Source: Thermoplasmata archaeon
GTDB taxonomy: Archaea > Thermoplasmatota > Thermoplasmata > Lutacidiplasmatales > UBA184
NCBI GenBank assembly: GCA_030040625.1
Contig: JASHTI010000158.1
Coordinates: 1-10,545 of the forward strand
Length of the DNA stretch: 10,545 nt
Direction: 5' to 3'
Shown one piece after another: positions 1-7,489 of this stretch. The first letter of the stretch is position 1, and each line of letters begins with the position of its first letter. A program made the translations under genes and the position numbers. A model generated the notes under the pieces. That model was not told the DNA's origin, did not search any database, and saw only the letters and a program-made list of their open reading frames with translations.

Positions 1-3000
1 TCAATGCGAGCTCCGCCTACACCTACAACACGAGCGCCTTCTACGCCAACGTCACGTTCCAGAGCGCGCCGAACGCGACGGCGCCGAGCACCGAGGCGCT
101 GCTCGAGCCGTACGCGAACCCGAGCCTCGGCTTCATCGACTCCCCCTACGACTTCAGCCTCCAGCTCAACACGATCGGCTCGAACCTCACGATCCCCGGC
201 GCCGACAACGCCACCATCTGGGCGCAGAACGTTCTCGGCGTGAACAACTACTCCGGCTACGGGATCGAGGTGCGCATGCTCGACGACGTATGGAACCTGA
301 GCGCGAACTCCTCGTTCCAGTTCTCCTCCAACGCGATCGCCTACGGCTGCGAGGGCGCCAACATCAGCGAGCTTCTCGGAGCGTTCGGGGGCGTCTACCA
401 GTGCTCCGCCGGCTACCTCTTCATCCCCGCCTCGGCGTTCCCGGTCTCGCTGGGCCTCATCAGTTACCTCGCGGTCAACCCGTCCGGGCAGGACGTGCTC
501 AACTTCGGCGTCTCCGTGAACGAGGTCCACGGAGCGAACTTCACCGACTACTACGACGCGATCGTCTTCGCCAACCCGACCGGAGTCGCGCCGGTGCACG
601 CCCCGGTCTTCAGCGTCAACGGCTTCGCCCGCGCGCCGTACCAGCCGAACGGCTACCCCGAGCTCCTCCAGGACGCCGAGATCGTCTTTGGAGGCCCGAT
701 CGGCGGCTCGAACTCGGTCTTCAACTCGCTCAACGGCAGCCTCCAGCTCGAGTACGAGACCGGGGCCGGCGGCTGGGCGAACATCCCCTCCGCCTACAAT
801 TTCGGCAGCGACACCGGCGAGACGGCGATCGGCATCGTCGGGACCTACTCGGCGGGCAGCGGCGTGGAGACGATCCACCAGGGTCCCTCGTTCCTCTACG
901 GTCTCTGGAACAGCTCGGCGAAGATCCAGGCGGCGCCGGGGTGGATCCGCTTCCAGGGCTCGATCAACGAGAGCTACGGCTTCGTCTTCGTCTCGAACGT
1001 CGCCCCGGGCGCCAACGGCACGAACCTGAGCTACGTCCCCACGACCACCGCCGGCACGTTCGACACGATCCTGCCGCCGGCGATCCCGGCCGGCGGGCTC
1101 GCCTACAACACGGCGCTGTACGCCGCCGGTGACCTGCCCGAGGTCGGGGCGAACTTCTCGGCCAACGTCACGGGCTACGCCTTCCCGCCGTCCGTCCCGA
1201 GCGCGGTGATCGAGGCGCCGCTGTACATGAACGGGGCCGCCCAGGCGGCCGGCCTCGCCTACAACGTGAGCGGGCGGCCGCTCGCCGCGCTGGCCCCCTA
1301 CAGCTTCAGCAACCTCGTCGTGAACCTCCCGCGGCCGTTCACGCACCTCAACGACTACGCCTATCCGTCGTTCGTCATCCTCCAGGCGCAGAACCTCTTC
1401 CTCGAGGTCGCCGTCAACAACGTCTCCGAGGGGACGAACGCCCCGGGCGGCGAGATCTACACCTACGACTACCACCTTCCGGCGAACACGAGCGGCTGGG
1501 ACTACCCGGCGCCGAACACCACGGGCCCCTGGCAGAACTACACGGAGGAGTTCGACCTCTTCAACACCGACTACCCCTCGGTCCAGAACGAGTCGCTCTC
1601 CGGCTCCTTCCGCTACGGGACCCCGGGCGACGAGGGCGGGACCGTCTTCCTGTTCGACGATCTGTTCGCGAGCGTCGCGAACATCTCCGCGAACAACGGC
1701 TCGTACGGCGTCGCCGTCGAGGCCTCCTACGAATCCCATCTGGTCAACCTCGCGGCGAGCACCGGCGCGAACGCCGTCACCGACATCGGCTCCAGCTTCT
1801 CCGTCGCCCACAACATCGCGGCGAGCGGCTACTTCGTGAACCCCGTCACCTTCGCCGTCGCGCAGAGCCTCGGGGTCCTCGCTGAGTCGGCGCACTCCGA
1901 CCAGTTCTACAACCTGAACGTCACGGACGATGCCTACGGCTTCGCCTCGGGCTACTACTCGCCGCTCGGGATCTACAGCATCCCGGGAGCGTACGACGAG
2001 CTGTTCGAGGGCGTCAACGCGAGCTCCGGCGGGAACGGGTTCGCCGCGAGCTACCTGTTGGACTCCACGATCGCCTACCTCGACCTCACGGACTTCGCGA
2101 GCGGCGGCTACCTGCTGGCCGCCTACGACGTGGACGTGGTCGGTCTCTACGCGGACGGGGCGGACGGCCTCTCGGTCTACTTCTCGCAGGGGGTCTCGTT
2201 CCTCGACTACGAGGAGGCGTTCAACGAGGGGACCGCGGTCTGGGCGTGGGATAACTACACGAACCTTTCCGTCGGGGCGTTCTACGACGACAACTTCCCG
2301 CTGCAGCTGGAGTACGACAACTACAGCTGGATCTCGGACTCCTGGGACGCCTTCGGCTACGGCGAGGGGATCCTCGTCCTGCACAGCAACGACACGTTCG
2401 TCACCAACTTCGCCATCGAGGGCGTCCAGGTCGACAGCTTCGCGCTCGGCTTCGGGAGCGACAACGTGACGGGCCTCGACGGGGTCTGGATCAACGACAC
2501 CGGCGCGTTCGGCGCCGGCGTCCTCGGCGCCTACGACAACGACACCTCCTTCCTCGACCTCGCGATCGACGACGTCGCCTACGAGGCCGTCGCCGTCCAG
2601 GTCTACGGCTCGAACGCGACCAGCTTCGACGACACCCTCGTCGCGGAGGTCCACTACAACGCGACCGGCATCGAGCTGCTGGGCACCGCGCACAACCAGC
2701 TCAACGGGACCACGATCGTCGACACCCACGACCACGGGATCGGCGTCGAGGTCGCCGGCGGGTTCTGGACGTCGCTCAACGGGACCTCGGTGGAGGGGGT
2801 CAGCTACGGGGGCCTCGGCGTCGCGCTCTTCACCGACATCCTCACGTGGGCCAACGGGACCGAGATCTCCGACCTCAACTACACCGCCACCGGGCTCGCC
2901 GCGATCGGCGACCTCGGCCTCTGGATCGACAACCTGACCGCCTCCGAGCTCGGGGAGCTCTCCACGGGGGCCCTTATCGACGGCTCCGGGATCGTGGCCT

Positions 3001-5819
3001 TGAACGGCACCACCGTCCTCGACACGGACTACCTCGCGATCGGCGTCGCGGCCGTCGCGCTCACGGACCTCTCGGTCCAGGACACGTTCGGCCTCTACGC
3101 CTGGGAGACGATGCTCATCGAGGCGACGGCCGGCGCGACCGTCGCCAACACGACGATCGGCCCGTCCTACTACGGGATCGTCCTCAACGACAGCCCGGCG
3201 GCGACGGTCACGAACACCTCGGTCTACGACGCCTACTACGGCGTGTTCGTGAACAGCTCGGCCGACGCGAGCTTCCAGGGGACCTCCGTCTACGGCGCGT
3301 ACGCCGGGATCGCGATCAACCACTCGGCGTCGGTCCGTGTGACGGACACCTACGCGAACGACGACACGGTCTACGGCGTCGCGGTGAACGCCTCGAACGA
3401 CGTGGCGATCACCGACCTCGTGGCGAACACGACCACCGAGGTCGGGGCCTACCTCATCGACAGCGAGGACGCCCACCTCGCCGGGATCTCCGCGAACAGC
3501 TCGATCGGAGCGGTCGTCGTCGAGAGCGACGGCCTGCAGGCGACCGAGATCGCGGCGTGGAACGGCGCCGGCGCGCAATCGTTCGGACTGCTGCTCGGCC
3601 GGGACGCCTACGCGAACATCACGCACGTCGAGGCGCTCCAAGGCGGGATCGGTATCTGGGGCGAGTACGACACGCAGATCGCGGTCACGGACGTCTCCGC
3701 GGACCAGGCGGTCGGCGCGATGTTCAACTGGACGAACGACTCGGTGATCCTCGAGGTCGGCGCCGAGGACGGCGGCATCGGCGTCCTGTTCGCGAACGAC
3801 TCGGTCGGCGACCGCGTGACCAACGTCTTCGCGGAGGGTGGCGCCATCGGCACGGTCTTCTTCGGCGGGAGCGACGACTCCGCCGCCGGCGTCTTCGCCT
3901 ACAACCTCTCGCTCGGCGTCGGGACCGAGAACTCCTTCGGGGACGTCTTCACCGTCGTCGAGGCGGGCGATGTCTCGGTCGGGGTGGCGGCGCTCGACAG
4001 TGAGCAGGTCACGATCCGGGGCGTCACCGCGGAGAACACCACGCTCTCCAGCCCCTGGAACGCCAGCCTCCTGGCCCGGCTGGGGCTACCGGTCGCGGCC
4101 GTCGTCACCGAGGGCGACGACGTCGTCTCGATCGCGAACGTCCTCGCGACCGACTATCCGATCGCGCTCTACGACAACGGCTCGGCCGACCTCACCGTCG
4201 CCAACCTCAACGCGACCGCCGGGGTCTACGCGGTGCTCCTCAACGGCACCGAGGCGTCGACGTTCACGGGGATCAGCGCCTACGGGGACGACATCGGCCT
4301 GCTGGCCGAGGGGTGGCTGCTCGGGGGCGCCTGGTTCTACGCCCTCGACAACGTGGTGACCACCAGCCAGTTCGTCAACGACACCAGCTACGGGGTGGCG
4401 TTCGGGACGGGGGCGGTGCTCAACACCGTCTACGACAACGACTTCGTCGGCGACAACGGCGCGACGGACACCTATTCCGCCGCCCACGTCCAGGCGTTCA
4501 GCTGGATCAGCGCGAACTGGTTCAACAGCAGCGGCCTGGTCGGCAACTACTGGGCCGACTGGCACACCTACGCGGACGGCGTCCTGGCCCCCTACGCGAT
4601 CGTCGGCGGCGGCGCCTGGGACTACCACCCGCTCGGCGCCCCGCAGGGGAAGGTCTCCGTGACGTTCCAGGCGAGCGGGCTGACCTCCGGCACGAGCTGG
4701 TCGGTCACGCTGAACGGCGTCACGCAGTCGAGCACCTCCGGTACGATCGTCTTCAACGTCTATCCGGGGACCTACAGCTACAGCGTCGGCGCCCTCGCCG
4801 GCTGGGCGATCACCCCGAACTCCGGGACGGTCGCCCCGGCCTCGAACGCGATCACGGTGACGATCGGCTTCGCCACGCTCAACACGGTGACGTTCACCGC
4901 GAGCGGCCTCACCAGCGGCACGCTGTGGTGGGTCGTCTTCGGCGGCACGCCGTACTCGAGCACGGGGGCGACCCTGACCGTCGCGACGGTCGCCGGCACC
5001 TTCGCCTACTCGGTCGTGGCCCCGGACGGCTTCACGGCGAGCCCGGCCAGCGGGGTCCTCGCCGTCAGCGGCGCGGCGTCCGTGACGGTGACGTTCCGCT
5101 CGAGCACGCCGCCGGTGCAGACGGTCGCGGTCACGGTCGAGGAGACCGGGCTCCCGTCCGGCACGACGTGGACGGCGAACGTCGGGGGCACCACCGCCTC
5201 CGGGACGACGAGCAGCCTGACGGTGGACGTCCCGGCGAACGCGAGCTACCGTTACACGGTCAGCTCGGCGAACACGAGCTTCACCGGCGCCCCGGGCACG
5301 GGCACGATCACCGTGCTCGGTGCCGGCTACGTGCTGCCCGTGCACTTCAACGCGGTCCGCTACGCCGTGACGTTCGGCGCCAGCGGCCTCCCCAGCGGGA
5401 CCGTCTGGTCGGTCGTCGTGGACGGCACCACCTACACCACCTCCGGCGCGACGGTGACGGTCGACCTGACGAACGGGACGTTCCACTACAGCTTCGGGGC
5501 GGTCGACGGCTACACGGTCGGGACCCCGACCGGCACCGGCTCCGTGACCGGGACGCCGACCGGGGTGTCGGCCGCCTACACGGCGGTCTCGCCGAGCCCG
5601 TCGCCGTACGTCGCGAAGGGGACGTTCAACACCGACTGGGCGATCGCGGTCGGCGTCGCGGTCCTCGGCGTCCTGATCGGCCTCGTCGCGCTGGTCCGCA
5701 AGCCGAAGGCGCCGATGCCCCCGCCCGCCCAGCCGTGGACGGAGGGCCCGACGGGCCGCACGCCCGCCGCTTCCTCGAGCTCGGCCGCGCCCCCCTCGGG
5801 CGGCAAGCCGGGAGCCTAG
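1..5819 (+). CDS. Giant thermopsin-like / beta-helix surface protein, C-terminally membrane-anchored (5' partial)
   Basis: The frame is open from the left edge (first full codon at 3) to TAG at 5817-5819, about 1938 residues; the start and signal peptide lie upstream. The ATG-like starts inside it are internal. Order of domains: a thermopsin-type (peptidase A5) region from 3 to about 1100, recognised by IWAQNV, the following MLDDVWNLS, VFGGPIGGSNS and the DTGETAIGI stretch; a linker to about 1600; a right-handed beta-helix (PbH1/NosD-like) to about 4640 ending in GNYWADW (4542-4562) and YHPLG; four beta-sandwich repeats (4653-5588); one hydrophobic helix (5637-5696) followed by RKPK; then a Pro/Ser-rich tail of about 40 residues. 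Roughly fifty N-X-S/T sequons and about six lysines fit a glycosylated, acidic ectodomain outside the cell. Thermopsins are acid proteases, but activity here is unproven; it could instead be a cell-surface adhesin or S-layer-associated protein. The domain order is well supported; the function is not. Confidence 0.85.
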   Translation, partial: NASSAYTYNTSAFYANVTFQSAPNATAPSTEALLEPYANPSLGFIDSPYDFSLQLNTIGSNLTIPGADNATIWAQNVLGVNNYSGYGIEVRMLDDVWNLSANSSFQFSSNAIAYGCEGANISELLGAFGGVYQCSAGYLFIPASAFPVSLGLISYLAVNPSGQDVLNFGVSVNEVHGANFTDYYDAIVFANPTGVAPVHAPVFSVNGFARAPYQPNGYPELLQDAEIVFGGPIGGSNSVFNSLNGSLQLEYETGAGGWANIPSAYNFGSDTGETAIGIVGTYSAGSGVETIHQGPSFLYGLWNSSAKIQAAPGWIRFQGSINESYGFVFVSNVAPGANGTNLSYVPTTTAGTFDTILPPAIPAGGLAYNTALYAAGDLPEVGANFSANVTGYAFPPSVPSAVIEAPLYMNGAAQAAGLAYNVSGRPLAALAPYSFSNLVVNLPRPFTHLNDYAYPSFVILQAQNLFLEVAVNNVSEGTNAPGGEIYTYDYHLPANTSGWDYPAPNTTGPWQNYTEEFDLFNTDYPSVQNESLSGSFRYGTPGDEGGTVFLFDDLFASVANISANNGSYGVAVEASYESHLVNLAASTGANAVTDIGSSFSVAHNIAASGYFVNPVTFAVAQSLGVLAESAHSDQFYNLNVTDDAYGFASGYYSPLGIYSIPGAYDELFEGVNASSGGNGFAASYLLDSTIAYLDLTDFASGGYLLAAYDVDVVGLYADGADGLSVYFSQGVSFLDYEEAFNEGTAVWAWDNYTNLSVGAFYDDNFPLQLEYDNYSWISDSWDAFGYGEGILVLHSNDTFVTNFAIEGVQVDSFALGFGSDNVTGLDGVWINDTGAFGAGVLGAYDNDTSFLDLAIDDVAYEAVAVQVYGSNATSFDDTLVAEVHYNATGIELLGTAHNQLNGTTIVDTHDHGIGVEVAGGFWTSLNGTSVEGVSYGGLGVALFTDILTWANGTEISDLNYTATGLAAIGDLGLWIDNLTASELGELSTGALIDGSGIVALNGTTVLDTDYLAIGVAAVALTDLSVQDTFGLYAWETMLIEATAGATVANTTIGPSYYGIVLNDSPAATVTNTSVYDAYYGVFVNSSADASFQGTSVYGAYAGIAINHSASVRVTDTYANDDTVYGVAVNASNDVAITDLVANTTTEVGAYLIDSEDAHLAGISANSSIGAVVVESDGLQATEIAAWNGAGAQSFGLLLGRDAYANITHVEALQGGIGIWGEYDTQIAVTDVSADQAVGAMFNWTNDSVILEVGAEDGGIGVLFANDSVGDRVTNVFAEGGAIGTVFFGGSDDSAAGVFAYNLSLGVGTENSFGDVFTVVEAGDVSVGVAALDSEQVTIRGVTAENTTLSSPWNASLLARLGLPVAAVVTEGDDVVSIANVLATDYPIALYDNGSADLTVANLNATAGVYAVLLNGTEASTFTGISAYGDDIGLLAEGWLLGGAWFYALDNVVTTSQFVNDTSYGVAFGTGAVLNTVYDNDFVGDNGATDTYSAAHVQAFSWISANWFNSSGLVGNYWADWHTYADGVLAPYAIVGGGAWDYHPLGAPQGKVSVTFQASGLTSGTSWSVTLNGVTQSSTSGTIVFNVYPGTYSYSVGALAGWAITPNSGTVAPASNAITVTIGFATLNTVTFTASGLTSGTLWWVVFGGTPYSSTGATLTVATVAGTFAYSVVAPDGFTASPASGVLAVSGAASVTVTFRSSTPPVQTVAVTVEETGLPSGTTWTANVGGTTASGTTSSLTVDVPANASYRYTVSSANTSFTGAPGTGTITVLGAGYVLPVHFNAVRYAVTFGASGLPSGTVWSVVVDGTTYTTSGATVTVDLTNGTFHYSFGAVDGYTVGTPTGTGSVTGTPTGVSAAYTAVSPSPSPYVAKGTFNTDWAIAVGVAVLGVLIGLVALVRKPKAPMPPPAQPWTEGPTGRTPAASSSSAAPPSGGKPGA
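3..1100 (+). other. Thermopsin (peptidase A5)-like domain, N-terminus outside window
   Basis: The translated segment has the family's typical runs: a Leu/Asn-rich strand LQLNTIGSNLTI, then IWAQNVLGVN, MLDDVWNLS, VFGGPIGGSNSVF, LQLEYETG and GETAIGI, followed by a YGLWNSS segment. The family assignment is from recall of thermopsin sequences, not from a search. The segment holds the only two cysteines of the visible protein (348-350 and 402-404), 18 residues apart, which could form a disulfide outside the cell. The right boundary is approximate. Confidence 0.65.
1600..4640 (+). repeat. Right-handed parallel beta-helix (PbH1/NosD-like) repeat region
   Basis: About 1000 residues made of degenerate rungs of roughly 20-25 residues. 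They are clearest from about 3130 to 3530, where turns such as YYGIVLNDS, YYGVFVNSS, YAGIAINHS and VYGVAVNAS recur. The region closes with GNYWADW and DYHPLG, the usual end of NosD-type helices. Rungs carry many Asn-X-Ser/Thr sites and acidic residues, and I see no lysine in the whole stretch. Such helices act as carbohydrate-binding, hydrolase or adhesive scaffolds; none of those roles can be chosen here. Confidence 0.75.
4653..5588 (+). repeat. Four tandem beta-sandwich repeats with an SGL-SGT-W motif
   Basis: Four units of about 74-80 residues each: 4653-4874, 4881-about 5105, about 5118-5357 and 5361-5588. Each opens with a strand of the form V-x-V-T-F, then (A/E)(S/T)GL(T/P)SGT-x-W, a short hairpin, a turn related to GT(F/Y)-x-YS-V, and a closing strand. 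This unit is common in surface proteins of Thermoplasmatota and resembles Ig-like or PEGA-like stalk domains. It probably holds the beta-helix away from the membrane helix that follows. Confidence 0.75.
5637..5696 (+). other. C-terminal transmembrane anchor of the surface protein
   Basis: Twenty uninterrupted hydrophobic residues begin at Trp (5637) and are followed at once by Arg-Lys-Pro-Lys, a positive stop placing the C-terminus in the cytoplasm. The remaining tail is about 40 residues, rich in Pro, Ala and Ser. Confidence 0.8.
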
Positions 5820-5857
5820 ACGGTCGGCCGGCGCCGCCCACGCGAACCCCTTCCGGT

Positions 5858-5879
5858 CCCGGACCCTTCGGGGTCCGGG
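5858..5879 (+). terminator. 9-bp UUCG-tetraloop hairpin between convergent genes
   Basis: CCCGGACCC (5858-5866) is the exact reverse complement of GGGTCCGGG (5871-5879), with TTCG as the loop closed by a C-G pair. On the + strand this is the exceptionally stable C(UUCG)G tetraloop. It sits 38 bases after the surface-protein stop and 32 bases beyond the stop of the opposing methyltransferase gene. There is no long T-run after it, so it may be a 3'-end stabiliser or a block to read-through rather than a classical terminator. Confidence 0.5.
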
Positions 5880-5911
5880 CCGTGGTTCTTGGGCCGGGTC
5901 CCCGCGGCGGT

Positions 5912-6694
5912 CTACGACCCCGAGCGGGGCCGCTCCCACCGCGCGAGGGCGAGCCGGTGGTGGTAACGGTGGGTGCGGTCGCCGAGCTCGGCGCGTACCG
6001 CTGCCACCGCCCGGGCCATCGCCTCGGGCGGAACGCGGAGCGTCCAGCGGCTGGCGCGCCGTTCGAACAGGCGCAGCTCCTCGCGGAGCGGCTCGGTCAC
6101 CTCTTCCTCGTGCACCAGGACCAGCTGCGCCGGCGGAAGCTCCTCCAGCAGTCGCCGCTCGGCCCGCGGGGGCCCGCCACCGGCGTGGGCCGGTACGTCG
6201 ATCCCCTCGGCCCGGAGGCGCTCGATCACCAGGGCGCGCGGCCGCGGCTCGCCGGTCGGCGGCTCGCGGTCCGTCGGAGAGCGAGGTCGAACCAGGCCGA
6301 CGGCGCCCCGGGCCCCGACCCGGCACGCCTCCGCGAGCGCGCGCTTCGGATCGTCCAGGACGTGCAGCACGTGGACGAAGAGAGCGACGTCGAACCGGCC
6401 GTCGTCGAACGGGAGCGCGTAGGCGCTGCCTCGGACGAGCCGGTCGAGCCCCTTGCGCCGCGCCTGGGTGAGCATGCCGACGGAGGCGTCGACGCCCGTG
6501 ACACCGAAGCCGCGGGCGGCCAGTGGCCCGGCGACACGACCGGTCCCGACGCCGACCTCGAGGATCGCCCGGACCTCCCAGCCGCGCAGCGTGGCGGCGA
6601 TCGCATCGAGCACCGCGGGCTCCAGCGGCTCGCGCGTCGCGTCGTAGACCGGCGAGATCTCGTCGAACTCCGCGGTGGTGCGGCCGATCGCCAT
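5912..6694 (-). CDS. Class I SAM-dependent methyltransferase
   Basis: 260 residues, ATG at 6692-6694, TAG at 5912-5914. The Rossmann-type methyltransferase core is clear: motif I ILEVGVGTG (residues 44-52) binds S-adenosylmethionine; GVDAS (67-71) supplies the acidic residue expected to contact the ribose; ALPFDDGRFDVAL (93-105) and FVHVLHVLDDP (106-116) match motifs II and III of the UbiE/Methyltransf_11 type. The C-terminal half (about 140-260) is Arg/Glu-rich and unlike the core, so the substrate (small molecule, lipid or protein) cannot be named. It is probably cytosolic. The gene stands alone, convergent with the surface-protein gene and divergent from the NTF2-like gene. No Shine-Dalgarno sequence precedes the ATG; a weak TATA-like CTTGTAG on the minus strand (6722-6716) is at a spacing compatible with a leaderless transcript. 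Confidence 0.85.
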   Translation of the reverse strand: MAIGRTTAEFDEISPVYDATREPLEPAVLDAIAATLRGWEVRAILEVGVGTGRVAGPLAARGFGVTGVDASVGMLTQARRKGLDRLVRGSAYALPFDDGRFDVALFVHVLHVLDDPKRALAEACRVGARGAVGLVRPRSPTDREPPTGEPRPRALVIERLRAEGIDVPAHAGGGPPRAERRLLEELPPAQLVLVHEEEVTEPLREELRLFERRASRWTLRVPPEAMARAVAAVRAELGDRTHRYHHRLALARWERPRSGS

Positions 6695-6840
6695 CGCTAC
6701 GGACAGCCACCCGCTCTACAAGGGCCCGTCGCATGTCGTGCCTCGCCCCGCGCCCCGGAGCGGGAGGACCGAGCGGTCGGTCGGCGTCCCCTCGCCGGTC
6801 GGCCGGGTGCGCCGACCATCGCCGCCTCCCCTCCGCACCC

Positions 6841-6847
6841 TATATCG
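6841..6847 (+). promoter_or_regulatory. TATA box for the NTF2-like gene (leaderless transcript)
   Basis: TATATCG follows CACCC in an otherwise GC-only stretch and lies 27 bases before the GTG at 6868. This is the distance archaeal TATA boxes keep from the transcription start, so transcript and coding region should begin at about the same base. No Shine-Dalgarno sequence is seen. Confidence 0.6.
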
Positions 6848-6867
6848 CCCGGGCGGCCTGGCCCGGC

Positions 6868-7221
6868 GTGAGCGCGAACAAGGAGCTCGTCACGAAGATC
6901 AGCACCGCGGACCGCTCGGCGATCGGTCCGCTCCTCGCCGACAACATCGAGTGGATCGAGTGGGCCGACGGGGTGCCGCCGACCGGAGCGGTCATGCGGG
7001 GGAAGGCCGCCTACCTGCGGAACTACGGCGAGGACGAGCTGCGGACGGAGATCACGCGCCTCGTCGAGGAGGACAACGTGGTCGTGGCGGAGGGGATCGT
7101 TCGCGTGGCCAAGAAGGACGGCCGATCGTTCGTAGTCCGGTTCTGCAACATCTTCGAGATCGAGCACGGACAGCTTCGGCGGAAGTCGTCGTTCGGCGCG
7201 TTGCTGAAGCCGCCGGCGTAG
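6868..7221 (+). CDS. SnoaL/NTF2-like domain protein
   Basis: 117 residues from GTG 6868 to TAG 7219-7221. The start is chosen from the TATA box 27 bases upstream and from the protein, which begins at the first helix of the fold. The pattern suits a compact cone-shaped NTF2-like barrel: N-terminal helix with STADRSAIGPLLADN, then IEWIEWADGVPPTG and a GKAAYLRNY helix, followed by four strands (RTEITRLVEE, NVVVAEGIVRVAK, SFVVRFCNIFEIE, GQLRRKSSFG). Family members are small-molecule isomerases, hydrolases or ligand-binding proteins. No catalytic Asp/His pair can be assigned with confidence, so the activity is unknown. It is divergent from the methyltransferase gene and the two could share a 173-bp regulatory gap. 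Confidence 0.75.
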   Translation: MSANKELVTKISTADRSAIGPLLADNIEWIEWADGVPPTGAVMRGKAAYLRNYGEDELRTEITRLVEEDNVVVAEGIVRVAKKDGRSFVVRFCNIFEIEHGQLRRKSSFGALLKPPA

Positions 7222-7237
7222 GGGCCCTCGCGGGCCC
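7222..7237 (+). terminator. GC hairpin directly after the NTF2-like gene
   Basis: GGGCCC (7222-7227) and GGGCCC (7232-7237) pair around the loop TCGC, beginning on the base after the stop codon. The stem is short, the surroundings are very GC-rich and no T-run follows closely, so chance is a real alternative. Confidence 0.3.
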
Positions 7238-7267
7238 GCTCCCGGGGGCCGGTCCGCCGGAGGCGAG

Positions 7268-7285
7268 CGCCCGTGCTGGGATTCG
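7268..7285. repeat. Distal att-like copy of tRNA-Arg 3' end
   Basis: Exact 18-base match to 8147-8164 in the same orientation. It begins exactly at the base corresponding to the tRNA discriminator and ends within the T-loop; similarity stops abruptly on both sides. As it includes the acceptor strand specific to this tRNA, generic T-arm conservation does not explain it. Confidence 0.7.
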
Positions 7286-7473
7286 CCTCAATTTTAGGGC
7301 AAACGGATTCGTCATCGGGGTCGATCGGGCGCCGCGACTGTCGCGCCGGTTCGATAGGGCCACTCCAGTTGCATCGATTCGAGGGACCCCTACATCCGGG
7401 GGGACGACGTCGGCCGGCCGATGAGGCCATGGCGAAGGGGGGGGTACGCCAGCGCCCGCCACCGGACGGCAAG

Positions 7474-7481
7474 CCTTATTC
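7474..7481 (+). promoter_or_regulatory. Probable TATA box of the toxin-antitoxin operon
   Basis: CCTTATTC is the most TATA-like stretch upstream of the antitoxin gene, about 30 bases before its ATG (7507). A transcript would start a few bases before the ATG, inside the dyad described next. The match to the archaeal consensus is modest. Confidence 0.4.
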
Positions 7482-7489
7482 TCGCCCAT

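Noticed and set aside
240..243. Apparent GTG start of the large surface protein
   Set aside because: The same frame is open without stops to base 3, and the upstream residues continue the thermopsin-like pattern, so this is an internal codon.
3130..3530. CRISPR-like or DNA-level tandem repeat in the beta-helix region
   Set aside because: The periodicity is at the protein level only; DNA units differ in length and sequence and have no conserved spacer structure.
4086..6734. Long open frame on the minus strand (about 880 codons)
   Set aside because: Its product is low-complexity Arg/Gly/Asp/Ala text antisense to the surface-protein 3' end and out of frame with the methyltransferase. It is a by-product of GC-rich codon use.
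6750..6830. Clustered CGGTCGG motifs upstream of the NTF2-like gene
   Set aside because: Repeated short GC-only words are expected in this composition, and no consistent spacing or symmetry was found.
4313..6871. Long open frame on the plus strand (about 850 codons) crossing the convergent gap
   Set aside because: Arg-rich shadow of the surface-protein frame continuing antisense to the methyltransferase; no domain, promoter or ribosome site.
7268..7300. Degenerate second tRNA gene
   Set aside because: Identity to the tRNA-Arg ends abruptly after 18 bases and no anticodon or D-arm follows, so a truncated att-like repeat fits better than a decayed tRNA gene.
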